A stretch of DNA of 64,000 bases from positions 10,683,326 through 10,747,325 of the forward strand of contig NC_091208.1 in NCBI RefSeq assembly GCF_040958095.1, written 5' to 3'. Shown piece after piece: positions 52,618-63,842 of the stretch. This DNA comes from Procambarus clarkii (lineage: Eukaryota > Arthropoda > Malacostraca > Decapoda > Cambaridae). The notes below the pieces were generated by a model. It ran no database searches, was not told the DNA's origin, and saw only the letters and a list, made by a program, of their open reading frames with translations. The first letter of the stretch is position 1, and each line of letters begins with the position of its first letter. Both the position numbers and the translations under genes were made by a program.

Positions 52618-53984
52618 CAGTCTATAATAATATCTCACCATTTAGTAGGGGACTTCTGGAAACAAATAATATTACAAATCTCCCTAAAAAAAATATTAAA
52701 CTGGTTGGAGATCATCTCCCCAAGAAACATTATTTCATATCTCTTCACCTTTTACAACTATTTATTGAGATAGGACTTGAAGTGGAAACAATACATGCAA
52801 TTTACGAGTTCCGTCAGTCAGATTTTATGGCAGAATTTGTTAACACCAACGTTAACAATAGAAATGCCTCCAGCAGTAACGATAGGAAAACACTCTTCAA
52901 ATTACTGACGAACAGTGTTTTTGGTAAAACACTACTGAACCCAGCCCGTTATGCCATTGACACCAAACTAGTGACTTCAGCTAGGGTCTTTTTACGAGAG
53001 GTGAAGAATCCTCGCTTTAAACGAATGGTGCATTTAGGTGACAATAAATTATTGTCTGTCAGTTCCAGACCATTCATTAAAATTACTCATCCTAATTACA
53101 TTGGGTTCCAGATTCTTGAGCTAGCAAAATACAGTTTGTACCATTTTTGGTACAGGGTACTTAAGAACCACTATTCAGATAGAGTACAACTGCTGTATAG
53201 TGATACAGACAGTTTCATTTTCAGCTTACTAGCTGAAGATGTCTTTAATGAGATGGGGAAAGAACCCCTTAGTTTGTGGATGGATACGAGTAATTTTCCT
53301 GAAACTCACCCCTTGTATGATCCTTCTAAAAAGGGTGTTTTAGGGCTGTTAAAGTCAGAGGTGTCAGATAAACACATCCTTGAAGTTGTGGCACTCAAGC
53401 CCAAAATGTATAGTGTGCTTTTGCTTGACAATAAAAATTCCATCACCGCTAAGGGTATTCCCCGAGCTGTGCAAAGATCTTTAACACATAACCACTTTAA
53501 AGAGAGCCTACACAGTAATGGTGTAGTAAATACTTTCAATTATTCACAAATAAGAAATATAGGGGGGCAGATGGCAACCACATTCAATACTAAGAGGGGT
53601 TTAAGTGCATTTGATGATAAGCGCTTTTACCTAAATAAATACACTACCCTAGCGTATGGTCACCCAGACATACCATCGGATCCCCACCCCAACACCTCAG
53701 CCCAAGGAATGTCCACCGAGAGTGAAGGTGGTGACATCATTGAACCACAAGGAGAGGAAGGACAACGCCCCACCAGCGAGAGTGAACCCTATGACGTCAG
53801 CAGTCAGTCACCTGGGGGAGGCCCACTACATCCCATTCACTCTCTCGGGGATGATAAGTCATCATCTTCGTCCCAGGAGGAGGAGGAGGAGGAAGACCCC
53901 ACAACGGACCTCTGGGCACGGAGGAGGGCCCTTGTTAGTAAATATTATGTGGGGGGAGATGACCTACAATACGACTATGTTTAA
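52618..53984 (+). pseudogene. Polinton DNA polymerase B, C-terminal palm and thumb
   Basis: The open frame continues from the insertion edge to the stop at 53984, with no ATG near the start. Motif B is KLLTNSVFGKTLLNP, the catalytic motif C is LLYSDTDSF, and the C-terminal ALKPKMYSV...AKGIPRAVQ block is characteristic of Polinton polymerases. The tail is long, Ser/Glu-rich and acidic (SSSSSQEEEEEEDP). This half is undamaged but detached from the exonuclease half. Confidence 0.9.
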
Positions 53985-54101
53985 CCCTATGTACTTTGAT
54001 AATATAATCTATAAATCATCAGGATTATTTCTTTTTCTCTTTCTTTAAGTATAAAAGCTTAAAATATAACCAACTTAAAAACAACTAAGGGAGGCGGGTC
54101 C

Positions 54102-54636
54102 CTCTTACGGTACACTCAAGGTCATCAAGTACGAGGAAGGGTGGTGAGGGGGGGGGGACCACCCCTACTGAGAGGATCCTGTTTTTACACCTGTCCCATA
54201 GAGGGGGGCGTAACTGTCGCTCACCTGAGTGTTTATTATACAAATAAATTCATTTTTTTTTACTTAAATATACTGTCATACTTTTCTGTATAAATGAACA
54301 TGAACATGAACATAGCGGCACATAATAGATACCTATCTTCACTGTTTTTACGACTGTTGCTGCCCCACACCTTGGATGACCTAATATGGAGTGGCTCTAA
54401 GTGGCACTCCGCTTCTGATTTTATTATCTGATTGCCCTTCATAGGCGGCTACTTTACTGTAAATGAACATGATCATAGTGGCGCATAATAGATACCTATC
54501 TTCACTGTTTTTTCGACTGCTACCACTCACACCTTGGGTGACCTAATATGGAGTGGCACTATGTGGCTCCCCGCTTCTGATTTTCTTATCTGATTTCCAT
54601 ACACAGGTGGCTCTATGTGGCACGATCTTCACTACT
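54102..54636 (-). repeat. Polinton right terminal inverted repeat with internal duplication
   Basis: Complement of 27022-27381. A segment of about 165 bases (from GAACATGA...CATAATAGATACC) occurs twice in tandem (about 54290-54455 and 54456-54620), while the left repeat has one. The inner copy is more diverged. Confidence 0.88.
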
Positions 54637-54826
54637 GACGTGGACAACCTCTGGTGGATAGCATGGCACGATCAGCGCCATCTGATGTGCTACAGAGCAT
54701 AATGTCCACTCTCCAGTGAGTGTTACCTCATGGTTTTCCCAGTGTACCGTCTGTCTAATTAGTGACGTTTATGTCCAGAGAGGGGACGTGTGGAAGCAGT
54801 GGTACTGAGGATGGCAGTTTACCTTG
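54637..54826. other. Flank between the Polinton and the Ty3 element, no gene seen
   Basis: 190 bases unrelated to the macro-repeat that flanks the Polinton on the left. It continues after the Ty3 element at 61853. Confidence 0.6.
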
Positions 54827-55355
54827 TGTTACGGTATATAGTATTCGTGTTATTTCATCGCATAAAGGCACGATTATTTAAGTCATACGTTCATTATTAC
54901 AGGAAGAACGAGGTTAACAACCATGGAGGTCGTTAACTGTCAGCACGGTGTGGCTCGTCCGGTGGCGGGAATGTCTGTTAGCCAATCAGAACCACCGGGC
55001 GAGGTAACGTGTGCTGGCCGGAGCATGTGGAGAAACAGACATCTACTCCCCTCCATTGAGTCAACAGGCTGTCGTCGCATTTGGATGTGTGACCAACAGA
55101 CCCAACTGTTAGTGTGCTCCACCCTAATGAAGGAAGAGGACCTCGAGGCATGGTCGACGCTCTTGAAAGTTATGGAAGATAACAGCTGTGAGATTTAGAG
55201 GTCGGCGTGGAGGTAACGATTTTCCTGATAGCGGTACGAATTGCAGGAAAGTAGATGATTTATAAGTGGGAAGATCAATCGGACAAGAGACGACCGTAGC
55301 ATGGTCGTAGTATCTTTCTCTCTATATATATATTTAACTGTACTTGTGTACAATG

Positions 55356-55442
<87 letters not shown>

Positions 55443-55692
55443 TGTAACATATTGTATATAAGGTGATTAGAGATATATCACAATATATCCATGATGAAGT
55501 TTTATACCATCTTATTTTCTTGTCCTTTGTCAGACCTCGGCACAAAGTGTGTCGCACCTGACAACAGGTCCGGCTGAGGCTGACACCTGTTCAGATTCAT
55601 GTACCCCGTTGTAGTACAACGAAGCATTAGGATAGACATTCAGAATAAACCTAAATTAAATGTGTTGGGTTGTCAACAATTCGATCCCAACA
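54827..55692 (+). repeat. Gmr1-like 5' LTR
   Basis: 866 bases. It differs from the 3' LTR in only a few substitutions and in the length of the internal (AT)n (55358-55439 here). A 91-codon ATG frame at 54923 is broken in the 3' LTR by TAA and is not considered a gene. Confidence 0.93.
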
Positions 55693-55696
55693 CATA

Positions 55697-55714
55697 TGGG
55701 GGCCTGTCCGGGAG
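55697..55714 (+). promoter_or_regulatory. Primer binding site, probably tRNA-Pro
   Basis: TGGGGGCCTGTCCGGGAG begins four bases after the LTR. It differs at three positions from the tRNA-Pro primer binding site familiar from gammaretroviruses (TGGGGGCTCGTCCGGGAT). Confidence 0.65.
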
Positions 55715-55786
55715 CGTGTTGAGCAATACACACTTGCAGCACCCATTGCTAGTCATCTAGGTATCTAGCCAGGTAAAGTTTTCATC

Positions 55787-57787
55787 ATGGATCGTGTCCA
55801 AGAATTTATAACAAAAGAGGACCCATTGATTTTGGAGAGCTGTACGAAAGAACAGCTGAAGCAAATCGCCGAACACTATGAGATAGAATTAGTGTCGACT
55901 AAAGTGGTCTATATGAGACAAGAACTTGGAAATAAAGTAAGGTCTCGACGCGAAGACGTCGGAGCGGTAGGATTAGATGTGAGTGCAAAGGAAAGTGGGG
56001 AACAAGATAATGAGGAAGTGTCTTCTAATTCGTCTCGTAGGAGTGGAAATTTAGAATATGAATTGGAACGTTTGAAACTGGAAGCTCAAATTAAGAGGGA
56101 AGAGAGACAGTTTCAGTTAGAGAAACTGAAATTGGAGAAAGTGAGACTTGAGTGTGAGCAAAAAATGCGTGTAGAATTAGAAAAGGAGAAAACGAAGCAA
56201 ATGGAAATCGAAGCAAATAAATTTGTGGCTGCTCAAAGGCGAGAGCGAGAGGTACACTCGGAGAGCACACCTATGCCTGCAGCATATGATCACAAGGCAC
56301 GTGAAAAGGAGGTTCCGCAATTTTGTCCAGAAGAGTCTGAGTCTTTTTTTGAGCATTTTGAAAAAGTTGCTACACTAAAGCAGTGGCCAGAGGAGGATTG
56401 GGCCCAATTGGTGCAAATAAGATTGACTGGGGCAGCGAGAGAGGCCTATACCCAGCTCTCTCTTGACGATTGTAAAAATTACTGGACTGTGAAGAACAGC
56501 GTATTAAGATCATTTCTACTGACACCTGAAGCTTACCGGAAGCGGTTCAGAGAAATGGTAAAGACACAGAGGAGCACATATGCTGAAACAGCCAGAGATT
56601 TGGAACGTAGATTCCAAAGATGGATGGGTTCCGAAAAGGTAGAATCTTTCGAAGACTTGAAACAATTGATGTTAATGGAAAAATTCTTGGAGATGGTGAC
56701 TCCAGACACCAGGTTTAAGGTTCAAGAAGCAGGAATAAAAACACTCTTAGAAGCAGCGGACAAAGCAGATGTAATTACGGAAGCTTACAGAAGTCTCCAG
56801 GAATATGAAGAAAAAGGTCACGCAAAGTTGCAGGGTAGTAAAAGACGGTATACGTGGAACAGTAGAGATGGTCGTGGATATACTGGCAAGCCAATAGCCC
56901 GACAAAATCAGGGGTATGTGGAATTTTCTCCGTCGGGAGGTGACGCATTCGAGGGTCAGGCTAGCGCACCCTCGGGTCAGGGAGGAAATACGTCTAGATA
57001 TCGAGGTACAGGACAGTGGAGACGTGGCGAATCCTATTATAATGGACAACGTGGTTCGAGAGGACGAGGATTCTCTTCTCAGGTAATATGCTACACATGT
57101 AACAAGCCTGGACACTTAAGTAGAGAGTGTAGGCAAGGCAGAAGAGTGGTGTCCCTCACAGTAAGTAAATACAGAAGTCCTTATATAAATTTAGAGGAGG
57201 AATTGCCCCAGGAGAAGATGTCCATTACGAAAGGATATAACCCTTTCATTAGCAAAGGTATGGTGAGCATTGGGGGTCAGCCTGATCAACAAGTCACAAT
57301 ATTACGTGACACGGGAGCAAATCAGAGCTTAATACTGAAAAGCTTGATTCCTGAGTACGGATCTTGTATAAATGGCCAAATAATAAAGGTACGGGGTATA
57401 AATTCAGAGATGCATATACCTGTGTGTACAGTAAAGCTAACCTCTGATTACTTTACAGATGAAGTGATGTTAGGAGTGTGCTTGGATATACCCGTTCCTG
57501 GAGTACATGTCATCTTGGGCAACGATTTGTGCGGCTCAAGTGTGTTGCCAGAGGTACTGCGCAGTGATGTACCAAACGAACATCAAAACAATGTGGAAGA
57601 TGAAAATGTAATAACAACGCTCGCCAGTATTCTGGAGGATCCCTCAGAAGATGATCAAATAGAAGTATATCCAGCCTGCGTTGTAACCCGAGCGCAGTGC
57701 TCGACTAAGAGATGTGCCAGAGAGGATGGACGTATCTTCTGCAATGGAGGAGGAAGAGGTGGATTTTGGATTGAAAGACTTGTTTGA
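55787..57787 (+). CDS. gag: Gmr1-like gag-protease
   Basis: 666 codons from ATG. Residues about 85-160 form a highly charged predicted coiled coil (LERLKLEAQIKREERQFQLE). Residues about 180-330 resemble a retrotransposon gag/SCAN-like capsid (FFEHFEKVATLKQWPEEDWA). A Gly/Arg-rich region precedes one CCHC knuckle CYTCNKPGHLSREC at about 434-447. The protease active site is LRDTGANQSLIL near 507. The frame overlaps the pol frame by about 100 bases, and pol lies in the +1 phase, so expression may need a +1 shift. It would assemble cytoplasmic particles. Confidence 0.9.
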   Translation: MDRVQEFITKEDPLILESCTKEQLKQIAEHYEIELVSTKVVYMRQELGNKVRSRREDVGAVGLDVSAKESGEQDNEEVSSNSSRRSGNLEYELERLKLEAQIKREERQFQLEKLKLEKVRLECEQKMRVELEKEKTKQMEIEANKFVAAQRREREVHSESTPMPAAYDHKAREKEVPQFCPEESESFFEHFEKVATLKQWPEEDWAQLVQIRLTGAAREAYTQLSLDDCKNYWTVKNSVLRSFLLTPEAYRKRFREMVKTQRSTYAETARDLERRFQRWMGSEKVESFEDLKQLMLMEKFLEMVTPDTRFKVQEAGIKTLLEAADKADVITEAYRSLQEYEEKGHAKLQGSKRRYTWNSRDGRGYTGKPIARQNQGYVEFSPSGGDAFEGQASAPSGQGGNTSRYRGTGQWRRGESYYNGQRGSRGRGFSSQVICYTCNKPGHLSRECRQGRRVVSLTVSKYRSPYINLEEELPQEKMSITKGYNPFISKGMVSIGGQPDQQVTILRDTGANQSLILKSLIPEYGSCINGQIIKVRGINSEMHIPVCTVKLTSDYFTDEVMLGVCLDIPVPGVHVILGNDLCGSSVLPEVLRSDVPNEHQNNVEDENVITTLASILEDPSEDDQIEVYPACVVTRAQCSTKRCAREDGRIFCNGGGRGGFWIERLV

Positions 57788-60632
57788 GGACAGTGCCGCA
57801 CCAAGTACAGCGAGAGTGGAAGTAAGACCACAATTACCATCCCACATAAAGGTAAGCAAACCAGAGTTTATAGCTGCCCAGAAATTAGAATTTGAAGAAT
57901 ATATAAAGGAAGCTAAGGGAGGAAATGCTTGTATCACGTCACCCACTTACTATTACCTGGACGACGGGGTTTTGATGCGAAAATGGCGATCAGACCACGC
58001 GCCAGCTGACAAAGACTGGGTTAAAAAGGATCAAGTGATGGTACCTAAAGGTTATAGGAACTCTGTATTGGAAGTTGCCCATGCATTAGAAATGGCGGGA
58101 CATCTCGGTGTTCATAAGACACTTAGTAAAATACAAGACCATTTTTATTGGCCAGGTATGGCTGCAGATGTAAAAAGGTATTGCAGAACTTGTTTACCCT
58201 GTCAGAGAGCGGGAAAACCTGCTCCAGCACTTCCTAGAGCCCATCTAAAGCCAATTCCAGCGTTTGGGGAACCTTTTGAAAGAATAATAGTGGATTGTGT
58301 AGGTCCCCTACCCAGAACAAGAAAAGGGAACGAATACTTATTTACCATCATGTGCTCAGCGACTCGTTTTCCCGAGGCATTTCCCGTGCGAAAGATAACC
58401 TCCAGAATATTGCTTGACAGGTTACAGCAATATTTTTCGTGGGTAGGAATGCCAAAGGTTTTGCAATAGGATTTGGGCAGTGTTTTTCAATCAAAGCTGT
58501 TCCGCAAGACAATGAAGGATTGGGATGTGAAACAGATTAGGTCATCTCCCTATCATCCCCAATCTCAAGGGGCCATCGAACGTCTTCATGGCACTATGAA
58601 GAGCCTTTTGCGAATTTATTGTGCTGAGCAAGGGGCACAGTGGGACGAGGCCATCGCCCCAATAATGTTTGCTATCAGGGATTCAGTAGTTGAGTCCTTA
58701 GGCATGACACCGTTTCAATTAGTATATGGGCATACGGTGAGAAGTCCTATAGTTATGTTGAAGGATCGGTTAACATCTGAAGGTTCAAGAGATAATTTGG
58801 AAACGTATGTTCAAAAGTTTAAATGCAGATTGTTCAGGGCGCGAAAAATGGCGAAGGAAAATTTGAAAATATCCCAAGCGACCATGGCAAAATATTACAT
58901 CAAAGGTACCAAAAAGAGAAGTTTTAATGCAGGTGATAAGGTATTGGTCTATCTACCTGTAAAAGGGACGGTAAATGATTCAAAATTTTGTGGACCCTAT
59001 ATGGTCAAGAAGAAACTTGGTGATTTAACGTACGTAATACACATGCCTGACAGACCGAGAAAATCCCAGATATGTCATGTAAACTTAATGAAAAGGTATT
59101 GGGATAGAGATGAGGATGGGCAACTAGACACTGCTGTAATGTGCGCAGTTTCCAACGAGTTTACGGAATTAAACCATAAGAGGCTAGAAAGAGCAGATGG
59201 AGCCCGAATTTCTAATTCTCAGTGGTTACGAGAGATGAATGCACACTTAACATACTTAGATGATCAAAGAAGGCAGGACATAGAAGAGATTCTCATGAAA
59301 TACCTATCACTATTCTCTGACGTACCGCGACGACACCGCGAAATTACGCACGAGGTAAATGTAGGAGGAGTTCGACCAATAAAGCAACATCCGTATAGAA
59401 TAAATCCTGAAAAGAGAGAAATTATGCGACGTGAGGTAAAATATCTATTGGATAACGATCTGGCAGAATTGAGCGACAGTGATTGGAGCTCACCTTGTCT
59501 ACTGGTGAAAAAGCCAGATGGCACACATAGGTTGTGCACGGATTACAGAAAGGTGAATTCGGTCACTATCACAGATTCGTACCCAATTCCTCGAATTGAG
59601 GATTGTATTGACCAAATAGGACACGCCCAGTTCGTATCTAAAATTGACCTTCTGAAAGGGTACTATCAGATACCCCTCTCAGAGAGTGCCAAGAGAATCT
59701 CTGCCTTCGTGACACCTGACGGTCTTTATCAATATAAAGTACTACCATTCGGTATGAAAAATAGTGGAAGTTGTTTCCAGAGAGCTATGAATAAAATCCT
59801 ACAAGGGATGGTAGGTTGTACAGTTTATATTGATGACATCATAGTGTATTCACACTCGTGGGAAGAACACCTTCATCAACTAAAAGAGTTGTTTGATAAA
59901 TTGGAAGAGGTAAATTTGACTATTAATCTCCCAAAAAGTGAATTTGGCAAAGCAAAATTGCAATATCTTGGATACATCGTAGGACAAGGGGAGGTTGCCC
60001 CTGTCAGACAAAAAGTTGAAGCCATAGATAAGTACCCTGTGCCGAGAGGGAGAAGAGATTTACTCAGGTACCTAGGCATGGTGGGGTACTATAGAAAGTT
60101 CTGCAGAAATTTTGCAACCATTGCAGCACCATTAACAGGACTTTTAGCGAAACATAAGAAGTGGCAGTGGGACGAAGCCTGTCAAGAATCGTTTAATAAA
60201 ACGAAATCATTGCTAACAGAAGCCCCTGTATTGGTTTCACCCGATTTTCAGAAGCCATTTTCCCTTTTTGTCGATGCAAGTGATGTAGGTGCGGGCGCTG
60301 TTTTGACTCGGAACCAAAATGGAACTTGTAAACCAGTGTCCTATTTCTCTAGGAAATTTTTACCTAATCAAAGAGCATATAGTACTGTTGAAAAGGAAAC
60401 CTTAGCCTTAGTGATGGCGCTACAGCATTTTGAGGTATACGTGGGAGCGGGCATAGGACCTGTTACGGTCTTCACAGATCATAACGCCCTCGTATTTTTA
60501 AATAAAATGAAGAATACCAACCAACGCCTAACCAGGTGGGCTCTAATATTACAAGACTATAACTTAAATATAGTACACATTAAAGGAAAGGAAAACGTAA
60601 TGGCTGACGCATTATCCCGTAGTATGGTATAA
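57687..60632 (+). pseudogene. pol: Gmr1-like pol: integrase, then reverse transcriptase and RNase H
   Basis: The frame is open from 57687 (after TAA 57684) except for one TAG at 58467-58469. Integrase: zinc domain AGHLGVHK with CRTCLPC, first Asp in IIVDCVGP, second Asp immediately after the TAG, Glu in GAIERLHG, and a GPY-like FCGPYMVKKKLGD. RT follows (LCTDYRKVNSV, KIDLLKGYYQIPL, LPFGMKNSG and the catalytic YIDDIIVYS), then RNase H (LFVDASDVGAGAVLT, YSTVEKETLAL, FTDHNAL, MADALSRS). There is no integrase after RNase H. The nonsense codon disables integrase and everything downstream in this copy. Confidence 0.9.
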
Positions 60633-61017
60633 AGAAAACAGTAGACAGTGTGAAATAAAACGTTTTAGAAAAGAAAATAGTGAAGTGCTGAAGGACGGTA
60701 GACTTCAGGAAAGTACTCTTGTATCAGCCGCACCGTCCAAAGCGGTGTGTTCAGAAAATGTACATATGTATTTTTTGTATATACTTAAAGATAATTTGTT
60801 GTTAAAACAGATTTTGTGTGCAGTCGGAGGAAAAGGAGATCCTGTACGCCAAAGACCAGTGGTCAGTAGGTACGGCACCATGTCTACAAAAATGATAAGG
60901 TTTGTCTGATAAGACATGTCATTACTAGAATGAGTTGAATCTTTGTAGGATGGACGAAAAAGGAATAATACTACATCCGGTAGAGAAAATTAGTGTGGAT
61001 GCTTCGAAATAACTCTT

Positions 61018-61032
61018 TTAAGGGGGGAGGAG
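61018..61032 (+). promoter_or_regulatory. Polypurine tract
   Basis: A purine run AAGGGGGGAGGAG directly before the 3' LTR TGTTACGG, the expected plus-strand primer site. Confidence 0.85.
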
Positions 61033-61560
61033 TGTTACGGTATATCGTATTCGTGTTATTTCATCGCATAAAGGCACGATTATTTAAGTCATACGTTCAT
61101 TATTACAGGAAGAACGAGGTTAACAACCATGGAGGTCGTTAACTGTCAGCACGGTGTGGCTCGTCCGGTGGCGGGAATGTCTGTTAGCTAATCAGAACCA
61201 CCGGGCGAGGTAACGTGTGCTGGCCGGAGCATGTGGAGAAACAGACATCTACTCCCCTCCATTGAGTCAACAGGCTGTCGTCGCGTTTGGATGTGTGACC
61301 AACAGACCCAACTGTTAGTGTGCTCCACCCTAATGAAGGAAGAGGACCTCGAGGCATGGTCGACGCTCTTGAAAGTTATGGAAGATAACAGCTGTGAGAT
61401 TTAGAGGTCGGCGTGGAGGTAACGATTTTCCTGATAGCGGTACGAATTGCAGGAAAGTAGATGATTTATAAGTGGGAAGATCAATCGGACAAGAGACGAC
61501 CGTAGCATGGTCGTAGTATCTTTCTCTCTATATATATATTTAACTGTACTTGTGTACAAT

Positions 61561-61602
<42 letters not shown>

Positions 61603-61852
61603 TGTAACATATTGTATATAAGGTGATTAGAGATATATCACAATATATCCATGATGAAGTTTTATACCATCTTATTTTCTTGTCCTTTGTCAGACCTCGG
61701 CACAAAGTGTGTCGCACCTGACAACAGGTCCGGCTGAGGCTGACACCTGTTCAGATTCATGTACCCCGTTGTAGTACAACGAAGCATTAGGATAGACATT
61801 CAGAATAAACCTAAATTAAATGTGTTGGGTTGTCAACAATTCGATCCCAACA
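61033..61852 (+). repeat. Gmr1-like 3' LTR
   Basis: 820 bases. It is shorter than the 5' LTR mainly because its AT tract (61567-61599) has fewer units. The few substitutions include GTTAGCTAATC against GTTAGCCAATC. Confidence 0.93.
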
Positions 61853-63128
61853 CTTGGGCAGTCCACATACTCTCGACTTGGTTCTGGAAGATGACTAAGT
61901 AAGCCGCCGCCGATCTGAAGCAGTGTGTTAGCTGCTGTTTACCCAAGTGTTGGAAGAGATCGGCGTACCCCGGGAATTTGCTTAGGAGAGTAACAGACGA
62001 CAGTGAGGTGCCTGTAGAGAAGTGCTGCTAGGTGGTCGCTAGAGTCTGCTGCTAAGGGTTAGCTACTCCTGTATATGGTTGTTGGTGACCCCAACCAGCA
62101 TGTGGCTGAAGTCTTCTGCCAGCATGTGGCAGGAGAGCGATAGTGGGGTATAGGCACCTCGTGAAACTGTGTCAGTGGACTGGCCAACGTGAAAGGTGAA
62201 CTCATCAGTTTTTCCCAATACGGTTAGACAAGGTACTGAGTGGTGGAAACGTTGGGGGTTCACGAACACTGCATGTGAGCGCTTTTGGTGTCCTGTGTGA
62301 AAGTGACATCAATGTAAATAAGTGTAGTAATAACCTATTTATTTTATTTTAATGGTATAAGTGTAAATATATTGGTGAAAGAAACTGAGTGTATTGTTCA
62401 ACCCCCTTTCTCTTATTGCACTACCTAGCAAATTCTTGAAAGCGTACTACCGACTTGGGGTCAGATACTATAAACGAGGTTCATCCAACAAGATCCCGGT
62501 TACTGGTCCATATTGGCCGTAACAATCGGGGTTTGAGGCACGTTACATAAAGTCCTCCCCCTTGTACCTGGTAACTCGTCCATTGGTTACCCAGAAGGGG
62601 TGCTCCCCAGTTAGCGTCCTGGGAACTCTCCACCACCACAGTCTGTATACCAGGGTCACCAGTTAGCGTCCAGGGAACTCTCCACCATCACAGTCAGTAG
62701 ACCATGATTGTTATGATCTAGTGGATCTCACAAGTTCTATATTAGTAACATATCTGTTATCAACCCACTTAGATTGTAGGAGATTATTTGCATATAATAT
62801 GAGTGATTTGCATAATGTATCTCATATACAACATTCAATATTATGCTAATATAGAAGGTTTGCTGGGATGCTATGGTGGCAGCCTACCATAATATGGTGA
62901 GCAATTATGTTTTATGATGTATTAGAATGTATGACTGTATTATATTCGATTGTCTAAGGAAGAGAGCTTGTATCAAGTGAACAAGAAGTGTTTATGATAA
63001 TTACGTGTGTGTGAGGTGGACGAGTCCACCAGTGTAACGTTTCCAACTTGTATACTTATCATAAAATAATTGTTTATTTTTAGTCATTAAAAAATGTTAT
63101 GCTTTCAGTTATAATATCAAAATGTGTG

Positions 63129-63132
<4 letters not shown>
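61853..63132. other. Unclassified flank, no gene seen
   Basis: No long ORF. A partial direct repeat of about 60 bases occurs at 62600-62700 (CAGTTAGCGTCC(T/A)GGGAACTC twice). The style resembles an LTR followed by leader sequence, but I cannot find a matching second copy in the window. Confidence 0.5.

Positions 63133-63195
<63 letters not shown>
63133..63195. repeat. (AT)n microsatellite
   Basis: AT tract that again abuts an inverted PLE N-terminal fragment. Confidence 0.95.
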
Positions 63196-63199
<4 letters not shown>

Positions 63200-63350
63200 T
63201 ATTTTGGTAGCAGTCTTTCTTGTAAACATATATTATTAAATATGACCAAAAAAGTAAGATTAATAATTCTAACACAAATTTTCTCAATATTTTTTGTTTC
63301 TTTTCACTGTCGATGGTAATTGAAAAATCAATTCTCCAAAATTCATTTTT
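63196..63350 (-). pseudogene. Diverged PLE family 1 N-terminal fragment
   Basis: The minus strand resembles the 20664 fragment (NFGE start, then about 40 residues). It has scattered substitutions and a frame disruption near the poly-A/T stretch at 63285-63300. A diverged hammerhead-like fold lies beside it at 63358-63411. Confidence 0.65.
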
Positions 63351-63357
63351 ATTTCTA

Positions 63358-63411
63358 GTCTGACGTGGCACTTGAACGCGTTTCGTAATAACTTATTACA
63401 TTTTCAAAGAC
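63358..63411 (-). ncRNA. Diverged hammerhead-like motif
   Basis: Minus-strand stem I GUCU/AGAC, core UUGAAAA and GAAAC are kept. Stem II is lengthened (GUAAU/AUUAC) and the stem III region has changed. Confidence 0.4.
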
Positions 63412-63477
63412 TTTAATTTACACACACACAACTATAACCTGCAAACAGTAAACAGTTCTATTATGCTATGATTTACA

Positions 63478-63842
63478 GAGGAAAGGGTCCTGAAAGATAT
63501 TGTTGATAGGAACGTTATCCCTACAGACAAAAATCAGAAGATACAATTGACGATTTGCTATAAAACAAAAAAAAACGGCCAACCTACTCATGAGAAACTC
63601 TCCAGATACAAAGCAGAATGCTTTAAGAGACCAACGTCGTCTATGCCTTCAAATGCCCACTTGAGGACTGTAAGCTTCAAAGAACTCGGTATATAGGCAA
63701 GACAACATCTCTTTCCAGGCGATTAACGATGCATAAGCAACAGGGCTCCATTAAGGAACATATAATCTCTTCCCACAACCAGACCATCACCAGAGAAATC
63801 TTAACAAACAACACAGAAATCATAGATAGATACAGCGATAGT
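63478..63842 (+). pseudogene. PLE family 1 C-terminal fragment
   Basis: Aligns with 19910-20270: end of the RT region, the GIY strand and the YIG strand. The position of the nonsense codon at 20109 is CAA here. A run of nine A (63569-63577) and other small indels break the frame. It is cut at CGATAG, where unrelated sequence starting TGTGGGAACC begins. Confidence 0.8.

Larger units (their letters stand above)
54827..61852 (+). mobile_element. Ty3-type LTR retrotransposon with integrase before RT (Gmr1-like)
   Basis: LTRs start TGTTACGG and end CCCAACA. The flanks carry a 4-base duplication CTTG (54823-54826 and 61853-61856). A PBS follows the 5' LTR and a polypurine tract precedes the 3' LTR. 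The coding order is gag, protease, integrase, reverse transcriptase, RNase H, the order of Ty1/copia, yet RT and integrase motifs are Ty3-like. This is the arrangement of Gmr1-like elements first described from fishes and other deuterostomes. Confidence 0.9.

Noticed and set aside
54923..55198. 91-codon ATG ORF inside the Gmr1-like 5' LTR
   Set aside because: The 3' LTR copy has an in-frame TAA and no domain is recognisable; it is probably untranslated leader.
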